A DNA stretch of 64,000 nt from JAGNXB01 sp942490895 (GCA_942490895.1 CALNZC010000066.1:1-64000), one strand, 5' to 3'; shown: positions 7,723 through 17,299, counted from the stretch's first letter. Translations and numbers: made by a program. Notes: a model not told the origin generated them from the letters alone.

Positions 7723-9729
7723 ATGCTGGTCCATTATAATATCCATCAATTACCCACCTTCCGACAGGCTGTGATTACCGTCGGATCGTTTGACGGTGTC
7801 CATCTCGGACACAGCCGCTTAATCCGCCAGGTATTGAAACTTGCCGGGCATGTCAGAGGTGAAAGCATAGTGGTGACATTCGACCCGCACCCGCGCAATG
7901 TTCTTGATCCTCAGGATGGCCAAATTCCCTTACTGTGCACGCTTGAGGAAAAGATCCGCTTGCTGGAAGATGCGGGGATCGACCATCTGGTCATCGTACC
8001 CTTCAACCTTGAGTTCTCTCAGATTTCTGCCGATGAGTATATCGAGCGCTTTCTGGTGGCTCATTTCCATCCTCGATACATTGTCCTAGGGTTCAATCAT
8101 CGATTCGGAATGAATCGGGCAGGTGATATTCGTTTTCTCAGATGGAAAGGACCACTCTTTGGGTATGAAGTATCCGAAGTATATGGTGTCGACATTCAGG
8201 GTGAAACGGTCAGTTCAACCAAAATCCGGACTGCTATTATCAGCAGAGACCTTGAAAAGGCAAATACTTTTCTCGGCCATCCATACCTCCTCTCTGGAAA
8301 AGTCATTAAAGGTGAACAGGTCGGCCGGACACTGGGATTCCCTACCGCCAACATTCGCATCAATACAGCGGAGAAGCTGATCCCCCCTGATGGGATCTAC
8401 GCTGCTTATGCCTGGTGGCAGGATGCTCGTTTCGAGGCCATGTTATATATCGGTCGTAAACCAACCCTGGATAAGAATAAAGAGCGGGTGATCGAAGTGC
8501 ATCTCATGGACTTCAACGAGCAGATCTACGGAGAAGAACTGACTGTGGAAATGATCCGCTTTATACGGGAGGATACAGAGTTTAAGGATAGAGACGCTTT
8601 GCAAAACCAGATCCGTATGGATCGAAAAAAGATCCGGCTGGCTTTAGAGGATGAAGCGTTGGCTTCAGAAGGTCAAGTCGCTCGCCAGAGTGAACAGATC
8701 GCTGCCGTGATCCTCAATTATAATGGGATCAACCATCTCAAACATTATCTCCCTTCTGTAATGGCGGCGTGCAAGGAGGCCGGGGTCGGATGTCATATCA
8801 TTGACAATGGTTCAACGGATAACTCTGTCGTCTATTTACAGCAGACTTACCCCGGACTGCATATTGTCCGACTGGAAGAGAACCTCGGTTTCGCAGCCGG
8901 GTATAATCACGGGTTGATGCACATTGATGCCGAATATTACTTCCTCATCAATTCGGATGTTTCCCTGGGGCCTGAGGTATTTCCAGCCTTGGTCAAAACG
9001 ATGCAGTCTGATCCGGAGATTGCTGCCTGCCAACCCAAAATCCTGTCTGACCAAAAGCGTGACGAATTCGAATATGCTGGAGCTGCTGGTGGATGGATTG
9101 ACTTTCTTGGCTATCCTTTCTGTCGTGGTCGCGTATTGAATATTACCGAAAAGGATCATGGCCAGTATGATCAAAAGGCGGAGATCTTCTGGGCATCAGG
9201 GGCTGCATTTTTCATTCGGAGTGAACGGTTTCATCAGTTTGGCGGGTTTGACCCTCAATTTTTTGCGCACCTGGAAGAGATCGACCTTTGCTGGCGAATG
9301 AAGCGAGCAGGATTCAAGATCGTGTGCGACCCCAGCGTGGCTGTGTACCATCTGGGCGGTGGTACACTCTCCTATGACTCGCCCAAGAAGGTATATTTGA
9401 ATTTCCGGAACTCATTGGTGGCCATTGCCAAAAATGAACGGCCACTGGATGTGATCTGGAAAATTCCAGCGCGAATCCTGCTGGACTACATTGCTTGCTT
9501 CCTGTTTCTATCTCAGGGCAAGATTCCCCATATTTTGTCGGTCCTTCGAGCCCACCTTGACTTTATTCTGACCCTCCCTCTAAGTATTGTCAAACGCCGG
9601 TACCATCAGATGGAGATCCGGAAACATCGGATCAAAACCAAGCCCAATACAGCTGGCATCTTTAATGGCAGTATGGTTTGGGATTTCTATTTAAATCAAC
9701 GAAAATCCTTCAAGGACATCGTCAAGTGA
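7723..9729 (+). CDS. ribF: RibF (riboflavin kinase/FAD synthetase) fused to a family-2 glycosyltransferase
   Basis: 668 residues in one frame. Residues 1-180 are the FMN adenylyltransferase (GSFDGVHLGH, GFNHRFG, SSTKIRTAI). Residues ~181-310 are the riboflavin kinase (GKVIKGEQVGRTLGFPTANI). Together they make FMN and FAD. RibF normally ends near residue 310, but here a ~20-residue linker leads into a GT2 domain: AVILNYNG, DNGSTDNS, LINSDVSLGP and HLEEIDLCWRM, followed by a hydrophobic C-terminal helix region. This GT2 type uses NDP-sugars for cell-surface glycans. The fusion is unusual. An A6 run at the junction is a possible indel site, but the GT2 half has no ATG of its own close upstream in frame. 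The stop overlaps the next gene's GTG start. Confidence 0.85.
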   Translation: MLVHYNIHQLPTFRQAVITVGSFDGVHLGHSRLIRQVLKLAGHVRGESIVVTFDPHPRNVLDPQDGQIPLLCTLEEKIRLLEDAGIDHLVIVPFNLEFSQISADEYIERFLVAHFHPRYIVLGFNHRFGMNRAGDIRFLRWKGPLFGYEVSEVYGVDIQGETVSSTKIRTAIISRDLEKANTFLGHPYLLSGKVIKGEQVGRTLGFPTANIRINTAEKLIPPDGIYAAYAWWQDARFEAMLYIGRKPTLDKNKERVIEVHLMDFNEQIYGEELTVEMIRFIREDTEFKDRDALQNQIRMDRKKIRLALEDEALASEGQVARQSEQIAAVILNYNGINHLKHYLPSVMAACKEAGVGCHIIDNGSTDNSVVYLQQTYPGLHIVRLEENLGFAAGYNHGLMHIDAEYYFLINSDVSLGPEVFPALVKTMQSDPEIAACQPKILSDQKRDEFEYAGAAGGWIDFLGYPFCRGRVLNITEKDHGQYDQKAEIFWASGAAFFIRSERFHQFGGFDPQFFAHLEEIDLCWRMKRAGFKIVCDPSVAVYHLGGGTLSYDSPKKVYLNFRNSLVAIAKNERPLDVIWKIPARILLDYIACFLFLSQGKIPHILSVLRAHLDFILTLPLSIVKRRYHQMEIRKHRIKTKPNTAGIFNGSMVWDFYLNQRKSFKDIVK

Positions 9730-10457
9730 GCAAACTCCAACGTGATATTCAGATCATTTTCCAGGATGATGATCTTCTGGTCGTCAATAAGCCTGCCCGT
9801 CTCCTCACTTTACCCGATCGTTTCGTTCCGGAAAAGCCAAATCTGATCACCATACTGAAAGGTCAGTATCCAGATGTCATGACCAACCATCGGCTGGATA
9901 AAGACACGAGTGGCATACTGGTTTTTACAAGAAATGCGGCTGCACACGCAAATGTGTCCAAACAATTTGAGGCCCGGACCTTAACCAAGATTTACGATAC
10001 ACTCGTCAAAGGGATTGTGAGTGAGGATCAAGGGGTTATTGACCAACCCATAGAGCCACATCCCGCGATAGATGGGAAAATGCGTGTTTGGAAGGGTGGT
10101 AAACCCTCCCGATCAGCTTACGAAGTGGTGCAGCGATTCAGACAATTTACCTGGCTGAAGGTGCGTATTGACACCGGGCGAACTCACCAGATCAGAGTAC
10201 ACTGTGCCCATATCGGGCATGCCTTGGCCGTGGATCCACTATACGGTGGTGATGAAGGGGTCTATTTATCATCATTCAAGCATAACTATCGCTTGAACCG
10301 TACGCATGATGAACAGCCATTGATTGATCGTCTCACCTTGCATGCTTCTTCTATAACACTGAAACATCCGAGTACGGGTGAGGTCATGACGTTTGAAGCG
10401 CCCTTGCCGAAAGATCTCCGGGCGGTGCAGAACCAATTGATGAAATGGGGTCAGTGA
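9726..10457 (+). CDS. RluA family 23S rRNA/tRNA pseudouridine synthase
   Basis: 243 residues. Isomerises uridine to pseudouridine in structured RNA; the exact target site cannot be told from sequence. Diagnostic blocks are LLVVNKPARLLTLPD, the catalytic NHRLDKDTSGILVF (Asp in HRLDKDTSG), TKIYDTLVKG and IDTGRTHQIRVHCAHIGH. I chose the GTG at 9726, which overlaps the stop of the RibF-GT2 gene as GTGA. Starting further upstream would extend into that gene without family support. There is no N-terminal S4 domain. It converges with the ABC-F gene 4 bases away. Confidence 0.9.
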   Translation: MSKLQRDIQIIFQDDDLLVVNKPARLLTLPDRFVPEKPNLITILKGQYPDVMTNHRLDKDTSGILVFTRNAAAHANVSKQFEARTLTKIYDTLVKGIVSEDQGVIDQPIEPHPAIDGKMRVWKGGKPSRSAYEVVQRFRQFTWLKVRIDTGRTHQIRVHCAHIGHALAVDPLYGGDEGVYLSSFKHNYRLNRTHDEQPLIDRLTLHASSITLKHPSTGEVMTFEAPLPKDLRAVQNQLMKWGQ

Positions 10458-10461
10458 CCAG

Positions 10462-12381
10462 TTAATCTGGAAAATGACCCATCCGTTCCACACAACGCTC
10501 CCACTCTAGTTCAGCTTGGGACAAGTTCTGTTGCATGGTCTGATATTCTTCTGATTTTTTACCGGCTTCAGGACGCTCATAGAACCCGGGCTCTGCCATC
10601 ACCTTTTCCAGTGTCTTCATGGAGCGTTCGAGATGTTCCACTTCCTTTTCCCACCGTTGAAGATCCTTTTTAGCCTTTTTTCTAGCCTCTTGCCACTCCG
10701 GAGATTGAGGGGCTAACAATTCATCTGACTTGATCTTTCCTGTATCTGAGCGTTGAGCGAGAAGTCGTTCATCGGTGACTGCCTGCTGGCGCAGGAATTC
10801 ATCAATATCCCCCAGGAACGGCTTGATGGTCCCATCCTTGAAGTAATAGATCTTATCACAGAGTCCAGATAGAAAGTCCCGGTCGTGGGAAACGACTAAT
10901 AAAGTCCCATCATAGGCCATGATCGACCGCTTGAGGACTTCCTTTGCAGCCATATCCAGGTGGTTGGTCGGCTCATCCAGAACAAGGAGGTTGATCGGTG
11001 CCAACATCAGTTCCGCCAGGGCAAGACGAGCGCGTTCTCCTCCGGAAAGGACCGAAACCTTTTTCTCAACATCTTCACCAGAGAAGAGAAAGGTGCCCAG
11101 AATTTTTCGGACCTGAGGGCGCATTTCCGGTCCTGCTTCATCTTCAAGAGAACTCAGGACTGTTTTTTTACCATCCAATCGTTCAGATTGGTCCTGGGCA
11201 TAAAACCCGATCTGCACCTGATGCGACTCGGCAATGGTGCCATCATCCTGGGGCAGCAGTTTTGTCACAATTCTGGCAAGTGTTGTTTTGCCTTGCCCAT
11301 TCTGACCGATGAAGGCCACCCGATCGCCCCGATCGATCTTCAGATCCACATCAGAAAAAACGGTTTTCTCCCCGTAGACTTTTTTAAGACCACGGCCATC
11401 AAACACGACCTGTCCAGAGCGGGGAGCTGGTGCAAATCGCAGGTTCATACTTTTTTCGCTTCCACCGGGCATTTCGATGGTCTCCATCTTAGCCAGCTGT
11501 TTTTCCATGGACTTTGCCATGCTCGCCTTACTGGCTTTGGCTTTGAATCGATCAATGGTCGCCTGCATTTGTGCGACCTTTCGTTGTTGAGACTCAGCCG
11601 CTTCCTGGCGTTGCTGGAATCGCAATTCCCGTTCATCCAGATATCGAGCATAGCTCATCTGGTAATCATCCAGATCACCGTGGTGCAACTCCATAATTCG
11701 TGAGGAGCAGGCTTCCAGGAAACGACGGTCGTGAGAGACAAGCAACAGGGCCATTTCTGATTTAGCCAGAAATTGTTCCAGCCAGAGGATGGCTTCAATA
11801 TCCAGATGGTTGGTCGGTTCATCCAACATGAGAAACTGCGGACGTTCCAGCAAAAGCTTCGCCAGCCAAACCCGGACCTGCCAACCTCCACTAAAGGTAG
11901 AAAGAGCCTTCTGAAAATCCGATTGTTGGAATCCGAGTCCTTTCAAAACCTTTGCAGCCTCTCCTTCTGCCTGCTCCCATCCCAGGACATGCAAGCGATG
12001 GTGGCCATCCTCCAGGTCAATAAGTGCTTTCTCCAGGCTGTCCCCTTCCAGGACGTTTGCCGTCAATTTCTCTTCGATCTCTCGCATGTATTGGTCCAGG
12101 CTGCGAGCCTCCTCAAAAGCTGACATGGCAATATCCCACACACTTTCCGTTCGGACAGGTCGAATATCCTGGCTGAGGTAACCGATCCGCCAATCAGACG
12201 GCACCTCACGGCGCCCTCCATCTGGCTTGATCTCACCTGCCAATACCCGAAACAAGGTGGTTTTCCCTGTTCCATTGCGGCCGATCAAGGCAACTTTTTC
12301 ACCTGCCTGGATCGAAAATGAAAGACTATTGAAGAGTGTGCGGTCACCAAAATGAAGGGACAAATCAGATACAAGAAGCAT
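10462..12381 (-). CDS. ABC-F family ATPase (two nucleotide-binding domains, no membrane domain)
   Basis: 639 residues with two ABC cassettes. The first has Walker A GRNGTGKTT and a degenerate signature (ALSTFSGGWQVRVWLA); the second has GQNGQGKTT and VLSGGERARLALAELM. Both have Walker B LDEPTNHLD. Between them lies a charged linker (about residues 240-320), and the C-terminal ~80 residues are a charged coiled coil. There is no transmembrane segment. ABC-F proteins act on ribosomes, relieving stalls or giving resistance to ribosome-targeting antibiotics; this domain plan resembles the Uup/YheS type. A near-consensus -7 box (CATCTTTG, 12418-12411) lies 29 bases before the ATG. Confidence 0.92.
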   Translation of the reverse strand: MLLVSDLSLHFGDRTLFNSLSFSIQAGEKVALIGRNGTGKTTLFRVLAGEIKPDGGRREVPSDWRIGYLSQDIRPVRTESVWDIAMSAFEEARSLDQYMREIEEKLTANVLEGDSLEKALIDLEDGHHRLHVLGWEQAEGEAAKVLKGLGFQQSDFQKALSTFSGGWQVRVWLAKLLLERPQFLMLDEPTNHLDIEAILWLEQFLAKSEMALLLVSHDRRFLEACSSRIMELHHGDLDDYQMSYARYLDERELRFQQRQEAAESQQRKVAQMQATIDRFKAKASKASMAKSMEKQLAKMETIEMPGGSEKSMNLRFAPAPRSGQVVFDGRGLKKVYGEKTVFSDVDLKIDRGDRVAFIGQNGQGKTTLARIVTKLLPQDDGTIAESHQVQIGFYAQDQSERLDGKKTVLSSLEDEAGPEMRPQVRKILGTFLFSGEDVEKKVSVLSGGERARLALAELMLAPINLLVLDEPTNHLDMAAKEVLKRSIMAYDGTLLVVSHDRDFLSGLCDKIYYFKDGTIKPFLGDIDEFLRQQAVTDERLLAQRSDTGKIKSDELLAPQSPEWQEARKKAKKDLQRWEKEVEHLERSMKTLEKVMAEPGFYERPEAGKKSEEYQTMQQNLSQAELEWERCVERMGHFPD

Positions 12382-12433
12382 AACGGTAGGCCATCTACTG
12401 GTTCAGGGCGCAAAGATGCGCAAATCATAGGGC

Positions 12434-13483
12434 TTACGTTGCTTTCAGGATAGTAAAGCTGAATGTGGTGCCAAGTCCTTCAGTACTGCGGACTGTAATG
12501 GACTGTTTATGCGCTTCAAGAATATGCTTGACAATGGATAGGCCTAACCCGGAGCCCCCCAGTTCTCGGGACCTGCTGATATCCGCCCGATAGAATCGGT
12601 CAAACACATGGTTCAGATGTTTTTCAGAAATTCCGATCCCATCATCTCCCACTTCGACCAGGATGTGGTCGTCCATATCATAGAAACTGATCTTGGTCGT
12701 ACCTCCTTCTTTTCCATATTTGAGGGAGTTGGTCAACAGGTTATTCAGGACCTGTCGAATCCGATCGCGATCTGCCATAATGATAAACTCACTATCCGCT
12801 CCTGCTTTAAAGGCCAGACGGATATTCTTCACCCCGGCCAATTGTTCATGATCTTCCAGGACCTCTCGAACCAGTGCTTTGATTTCGAAGGGTTCTATTT
12901 CCAGGACCATTTGATCCGACTCCAATTGAGCGATCGTTTCCAGATCAGAGACGATCGTCTCCAGTCGTTCGACATTCTTCGCCGCTCGATCAAGGAATTT
13001 CAGATTGATATTTTCATCATACAAACCCCCTTCTAATAGTGTATGTAAGTATCCCTGGATATTGAAAATCGGTGTTTTCAATTCATGGCTGATATTGCCC
13101 AGGAACTGTCGCCGATAGGTTTCCAGAGCGCGAAGCGTATTGACCTCCTGTTCTTTTTCATTGGCCCAGGCCATCACCTTTTCTTCTGCCTTCTCCAGGG
13201 TCACATCCGTCATGGACCTGTTTTTCTTTACTTCCGGGTCAGATTTGGCTTGATGAATGTACTTGTACATCACTTTGATGCGGCGATAGATGAAATAATC
13301 AATCAGCCAACGCAGTGTAAAAAAGAGGACAAAGAACCCGACCAAAGGAGTGGCGACCCACAACCAGGATGGTGGCGCAATCCCCATAGACTGGATAGCC
13401 AGTAACGGGATAAAACCGGACAGAGCTGCCAGGGCCGCTCCGACTAATGCAATCTGATAGGATGTCAGGTTCTTGTTAATCAT
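12434..13483 (-). CDS. Membrane sensor histidine kinase, PhoR-like
   Basis: 349 residues. Two hydrophobic segments (about 8-30 and 39-66) with almost no loop between suggest sensing in or at the membrane. A short linker leads to a HisKA domain with the phosphorylated His133 in ISHELKTP. The HATPase domain has N-box NNLLTNSLKYG, G1 DDGIGIS, F-box FDRFYR and G2 GGSGLGLSIVKHI. Its ATG overlaps the stop of the response regulator gene by one base (TAATG), so the pair is translationally coupled. The closest general type is PhoR; the actual stimulus is unknown. Confidence 0.92.
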   Translation of the reverse strand: MINKNLTSYQIALVGAALAALSGFIPLLAIQSMGIAPPSWLWVATPLVGFFVLFFTLRWLIDYFIYRRIKVMYKYIHQAKSDPEVKKNRSMTDVTLEKAEEKVMAWANEKEQEVNTLRALETYRRQFLGNISHELKTPIFNIQGYLHTLLEGGLYDENINLKFLDRAAKNVERLETIVSDLETIAQLESDQMVLEIEPFEIKALVREVLEDHEQLAGVKNIRLAFKAGADSEFIIMADRDRIRQVLNNLLTNSLKYGKEGGTTKISFYDMDDHILVEVGDDGIGISEKHLNHVFDRFYRADISRSRELGGSGLGLSIVKHILEAHKQSITVRSTEGLGTTFSFTILKAT

Positions 13484-14160
13484 TAAAAATCGAATCGGTA
13501 ACCTATGCCTTTCACAGTCTTAATATAGTGGTCTCCGATCTTTTCCCTGATTTTTCGAATATGTACATCAATCGTCCGGTTTCCAACGATCACATCCGGG
13601 CCCCAAATTTGGTAATAGATTTCTTCACGTTTAAAGACCCTTCCCGGCTTCGAAGCCAGATACGCTAACAGTTCAAACTCCTTCTTGGGCAGTTCGATAG
13701 GCTTCCCTTTCAGGATGATCTGATAAGCAGATCGATCGATCACCAGATCTCCTCCAAGGTCGGTCTGGTCCGCTTCACTTTCAGCAGCCAGTTTGCGGCG
13801 AAGTAAGGCCTTGATCCGGCTCAAGAGCACCTTGGGACGAATGGGTTTATTGATAAAATCATCACCTCCACTATCCAGGGCATCGATCTGGGTATAATCC
13901 TCATCTCGAGCGGTAAGGAAGGCAATTACTGTCGATTTGAACTGGGGCATAGCCCTCAATTGTCGGCAAACTTCCACTCCATCATGCACAGGCATCATAA
14001 TGTCAAGAAGAATCAGGTCGGGACGACATTGTAGAGCGATCTCAAGCGCTTGCCCCCCATCCGTTGCAGTGTGGACGTCGTATCCTTCCTTATTCAGGTT
14101 ATAAGCAATGAACTCCAGAATATCCGGTTCATCATCTACGATCAAGATCCGTTCGGGCAT
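13483..14160 (-). CDS. OmpR/PhoB-family response regulator
   Basis: 225 residues. The receiver domain (1-~120) has the acidic pair DDEPD at 9-13, the phosphoacceptor Asp53 in LLDIMMP and the switch Thr/Lys (TARDE, KPIRPKVL). The C-terminal winged helix carries EFELLAYLASKPGRVF, VGNRTIDVHIRKIREKIG and a final GIGYRFDF, typical of the OmpR class. I used the ATG at 14160, right before ERILIVDDEP; an upstream extension has no family support. It is the partner of the downstream histidine kinase. An exact -7 box lies 24 bases upstream. Confidence 0.93.
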   Translation of the reverse strand: MPERILIVDDEPDILEFIAYNLNKEGYDVHTATDGGQALEIALQCRPDLILLDIMMPVHDGVEVCRQLRAMPQFKSTVIAFLTARDEDYTQIDALDSGGDDFINKPIRPKVLLSRIKALLRRKLAAESEADQTDLGGDLVIDRSAYQIILKGKPIELPKKEFELLAYLASKPGRVFKREEIYYQIWGPDVIVGNRTIDVHIRKIREKIGDHYIKTVKGIGYRFDF

Positions 14161-14184
14161 AATGCTTCTTTTGATCCAAGAGCA

Positions 14185-14192
14185 CAAAGATA
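14185..14192 (-). promoter_or_regulatory. Bacteroidota -7 box for the two-component operon
   Basis: On the minus strand TATCTTTG, an exact TAnnTTTG match, 24 bases before the regulator ATG at 14160. The first transcribed base would fall a few bases downstream of the box. Confidence 0.5.
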
Positions 14193-14236
14193 AAGTCCCC
14201 AAACCTGCCATTCCCTTGTGCAGGTTTAAGATAAGG

Positions 14237-14566
14237 TTAATCCTGACCTCGATTCTTCAGGGAGATTTGCTCTAGTGAATCGACGACCCGGGTGTATATG
14301 GGTTCCATTCGATCCGGGTTGGATGTCAGGACGTCCAGGTCTTTTTGGAGACTATCCGGATCTACTCCATGAATCTTGCAAATCTGCAGGAAATACACCT
14401 CATAGAGGGAGTCTCTGACCGGAGGCGGTGCATTCTGTATGGCCGCTTTGGCCACATGGATATCGGTAACCAGAGTCGCCAGTTGATCATCAGAGTAGGC
14501 CATTTCCTTTGTAGGAGACGAACAAGCCGCAATCCCAATCAAAATGAGGAGTGAGAAACGGATCAT
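14237..14566 (-). CDS. DUF4296 domain lipoprotein
   Basis: 109 residues. A short signal sequence ends in a good lipobox (GIAAC, Cys15), so the mature protein should be lipid-anchored in the envelope. The rest matches my recollection of the Bacteroidota-restricted DUF4296 family: a small helical protein with DDQLATLVTDIHVAKAA and a repeated helix ending in a conserved SLYEVYF-type block. Function is not established. The start overlaps the stop of sixA by 4 bases (ATGA), so it is probably co-transcribed with it. Confidence 0.8.
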   Translation of the reverse strand: MIRFSLLILIGIAACSSPTKEMAYSDDQLATLVTDIHVAKAAIQNAPPPVRDSLYEVYFLQICKIHGVDPDSLQKDLDVLTSNPDRMEPIYTRVVDSLEQISLKNRGQD

Positions 14567-15063
14567 ATCCTGTATTCCTTTGGGAATAACCAGGCTTCTA
14601 CCTTGGCCTGTCCCGGTTGAAAATCATGCCAGTCGGTTACTTCTCCTCGAATGTGGACAATACCACAAGTCGGGACGTTATCAAATCGAAATCCTTCAGC
14701 GAAGCGATTGGCATATACTGTAAACCCAGGATTGTGACCGAATAAAAAGACAGTTCCCCATTGCGGATCCAAATCACTGACCACCTCCTGGAGGTCATCT
14801 GGAAAGGCTTCATAAATCTGTTCGACCAATTCGATATCCCAGGAAGGACGGTCAAAAGCTTTAGCAAAAAACAGTGCGGTGTCCTGTGCTCTTCTAGCTG
14901 TACTACTAACAAGTTTGTCTGGGAGTACCCTTTTTTCACGAATGATCTCTGCCATAAAAGGAGCATCTGCTTTCCCCCGGGCACCCAAAGGGCGCTCGAT
15001 ATCTCGCAGGTCAGGGTAATCCCAACTTGATTTTGCGTGTCTGATCAGGAACAAATCCTTCAT
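14563..15063 (-). CDS. sixA: SixA-type phosphohistidine phosphatase (histidine phosphatase family)
   Basis: 166 residues. The catalytic RHG-like motif is LIRHAKSSW at the N-terminus, followed by LVSSTARRAQDTA and the second catalytic His in LFGHNPG. SixA dephosphorylates histidines on phosphotransfer (HPt) domains. Bacteroidota members are widespread and their targets are mostly unknown. I start at the ATG at 15063; the frame extends upstream but with no family similarity. The gene is divergent from the SWIM gene (82 bases between starts) and overlaps the DUF4296 gene. Confidence 0.88.
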   Translation of the reverse strand: MKDLFLIRHAKSSWDYPDLRDIERPLGARGKADAPFMAEIIREKRVLPDKLVSSTARRAQDTALFFAKAFDRPSWDIELVEQIYEAFPDDLQEVVSDLDPQWGTVFLFGHNPGFTVYANRFAEGFRFDNVPTCGIVHIRGEVTDWHDFQPGQAKVEAWLFPKEYRI

Positions 15064-15115
15064 GGCGAATTCCTTTTTATCACTCCTTTGGCAAGCATAC
15101 CAGTTGCCGAACGTG

Positions 15116-15123
15116 TAAATTTG
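15116..15123 (+). promoter_or_regulatory. Bacteroidota -7 box for the SWIM protein gene
   Basis: TAAATTTG, an exact match, 21 bases before the ATG at 15145. A TTTG at 15087-15090 lies 25 bases upstream of the box, slightly far for a -33 element. Confidence 0.5.
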
Positions 15124-15144
15124 AGGTTTTATTCCGGCCCATCC

Positions 15145-16800
15145 ATGCCAAAACCAAAAATCCAATTAAAACAACTCGAACGTCAGATCCAGGAAGGGAC
15201 CTTCCTCATTGGTGAACAATATTTCCGCGAAGGACGAGTTGAGCAGCTCAGAGAACTGGATAAAGGACTTTGGCAGGCCAATGTCCGGCTGGATACATAT
15301 TATGAAATTGAAGTCCTTTTGCGCGGTGAGCGCGTCCAGGAATTCTCCTGTGGTTGCTCCAGGGGCATCAAGCACCTTCCTTGCCCTCATCTGATCGCCG
15401 TTTTGCTCATGTTGAGAGGATTCCGGGACCAACAACAGGAAGTGATTCGTCAACAACGCGAAGCATCTTTACCAGCACTGCAGTTGAGGACCTTGCTCCA
15501 TAGGGTCACAGATGAAGACCTTCAGCAATTCGTGCGTGATTGGGCAAAGGACGAACCGGCTTTTGCACTGGCCTTAAAAGCGAGATTTTTCACTCGAATA
15601 AATGAATCTGATCCCGCTCACTATTTAGACGCCATACTCCATCCCTTCCAGGATGCAGATGGGCATTGGGAGACAGAACCAAAGCGACTCCAGGAGATGC
15701 AACGTCTGTTACGCCAAGTATTTGCACAATCAAGAGGATTGCTTCTGCTCGGAAAGGAGACTGCCGGTTTTGCCATCCTGGAATACATGGCGGGCCTCCT
15801 CAAAAATATAGACTCAGCTCGCATCAGGACATTGTTGATCAAGAGTATATTACAGATTCTGGATGACGAGGAGACTCAGATTGACTTGAGACCAGATTTA
15901 CCCCGGTTTCAGTTCCTAAACAACTTGCTGCGTATCCTGGTGAATCAAGGCGAAGAAGAAGCTTCCCACGAGACCCTGATCCATATTCAAGCTTATGCAG
16001 GTTTTCCAGAGGCTCGGACTAAGATCCGACAGCTCATCCAAGCGCTTTTACAACCCGGCAACCAATTGACCATCAACCCTGAACCTCTGGTCCTGGTCTA
16101 TTATCAAAACCTACCTAAAGCGGATCAAAATACAGACTGGCTGCCGATGCTTGATCTCCCTCGCATGGCGCCCTCATTTTATGAACGATTGTCAGCCTCC
16201 CTTATGGAGAGCGGTGATTTTGAAGGTAGTCAACGCATCCTCGAGGCTGGGAGAACGGCGTTCCCTGAAAGTGCCGAATTGATCCGTTTACAGATTCAGC
16301 TCCTGTGGGAACTACACAAAGTACCCGCCATTCTTCCGCTTGCAGAACAGCTCATCCTCAACAACCTCGCTGAGAAAGATGTCCAATTTGTAACGAACTA
16401 TTTGAATGCGACTCAACTGAAAAAACTGGATCAAACATTGATTTCAGCTCTCAAAACAGGGCAATCCTTTGATCACCATCGGATAGCTTGCCTTCTTTTT
16501 CATCGATCTAATTCATGGAAATCTTTATCGCAGCGCATCATTCACAGCGGGTCATTCAGGCTTTTGGAACGCTACGCAGATGATCTATTGACCCAATCTT
16601 CAGGAACGTACCCTCAGCTTGTCACCCTATTTCTAGAAAACTATCTTGATCTCCATGTTGGCCCCCAGGCAAAACGGATCATTCAGCAGGTCCTATCCCT
16701 TTTAGCCCGTCAGAATTTGTCTGGTGCCGCTAAAAAACTGGTGATCCATCTGAAAAATCGTTACCCCCATCGACAACAGTTGTTGGATGGCTTTGAATAA
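15145..16800 (+). CDS. SWIM zinc-finger domain protein
   Basis: 551 residues. A SWIM domain near residues 60-85 shows the CxCx(n)CxH pattern (EFSCGCSRGIKHLPCPHLIAVL), a zinc-binding fold that contacts DNA or proteins. The remaining ~450 residues are helical and repeat-like, resembling TPR or HEAT solenoids, with no enzyme motif. There is no signal peptide, so it should be cytoplasmic. I start at the ATG at 15145; the 36 preceding codons lie in the divergent sixA region and lack support. Bacteroidota SWIM proteins of this length are common but uncharacterised. Confidence 0.8.
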   Translation: MPKPKIQLKQLERQIQEGTFLIGEQYFREGRVEQLRELDKGLWQANVRLDTYYEIEVLLRGERVQEFSCGCSRGIKHLPCPHLIAVLLMLRGFRDQQQEVIRQQREASLPALQLRTLLHRVTDEDLQQFVRDWAKDEPAFALALKARFFTRINESDPAHYLDAILHPFQDADGHWETEPKRLQEMQRLLRQVFAQSRGLLLLGKETAGFAILEYMAGLLKNIDSARIRTLLIKSILQILDDEETQIDLRPDLPRFQFLNNLLRILVNQGEEEASHETLIHIQAYAGFPEARTKIRQLIQALLQPGNQLTINPEPLVLVYYQNLPKADQNTDWLPMLDLPRMAPSFYERLSASLMESGDFEGSQRILEAGRTAFPESAELIRLQIQLLWELHKVPAILPLAEQLILNNLAEKDVQFVTNYLNATQLKKLDQTLISALKTGQSFDHHRIACLLFHRSNSWKSLSQRIIHSGSFRLLERYADDLLTQSSGTYPQLVTLFLENYLDLHVGPQAKRIIQQVLSLLARQNLSGAAKKLVIHLKNRYPHRQQLLDGFE

Positions 16801-16817
16801 TCCTCGACCAATCCATT

Positions 16818-17276
16818 ATGACAATAGAAGTATGGTTTACAGGAAAACACTGGGATGGATTCATCCGGGAAGGTGTCGAATTCTATGAAAAACGCCTTCG
16901 ACCGCTGCTTCCCATCAAGTTGGCAATCCTGAAAGAAGGTGGCACCGGTACCGATGCTTTGGATCGTGAATCCAGCCAGCTAATAAAAAAATTCCAACCG
17001 GGTGATCTGATTATCCTGCTTGATGAACAGGGCGAACATTTCCACTCCCGAGGCTTTGCCACTTATCTGGACCAATTGCGCCTGAAGTCGCCAAAACGAT
17101 TGATCTTCATCCTCGGAGGCGCATACGGATTCTCCGAGGAGGTCAAATCCCGTGCTGCAGGACTATTGTCGCTGTCCTCCATGACATTCAACCATCAATT
17201 GGCGAGAATTGTCTTTCTTGAACAGCTTTATCGTGGGATGACCATCCTCAATGGACATCCCTACCATCATGATTAA
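16818..17276 (+). CDS. rlmH: 23S rRNA (pseudouridine-1915-N3) methyltransferase RlmH
   Basis: 152 residues, the standard RlmH length. SPOUT-class enzyme that methylates pseudouridine 1915 in helix 69 of 23S rRNA using SAM. Family blocks are FYEKRLRPLLP, LLDEQGEHFHS, FILGGAYGFSEEV (SAM knot) and the terminal YRGMTILNGHPYHHD. The start ATG lies 17 bases after the SWIM gene and the rhomboid gene follows on the same strand. Confidence 0.96.
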   Translation: MTIEVWFTGKHWDGFIREGVEFYEKRLRPLLPIKLAILKEGGTGTDALDRESSQLIKKFQPGDLIILLDEQGEHFHSRGFATYLDQLRLKSPKRLIFILGGAYGFSEEVKSRAAGLLSLSSMTFNHQLARIVFLEQLYRGMTILNGHPYHHD

Positions 17277-17299
17277 AGACCTTCAAAAACTGAGCATAC

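Noticed and set aside
10960..11703. 247-residue plus-strand ORF
   Set aside because: Antisense to the ABC-F gene, with no recognisable domain.
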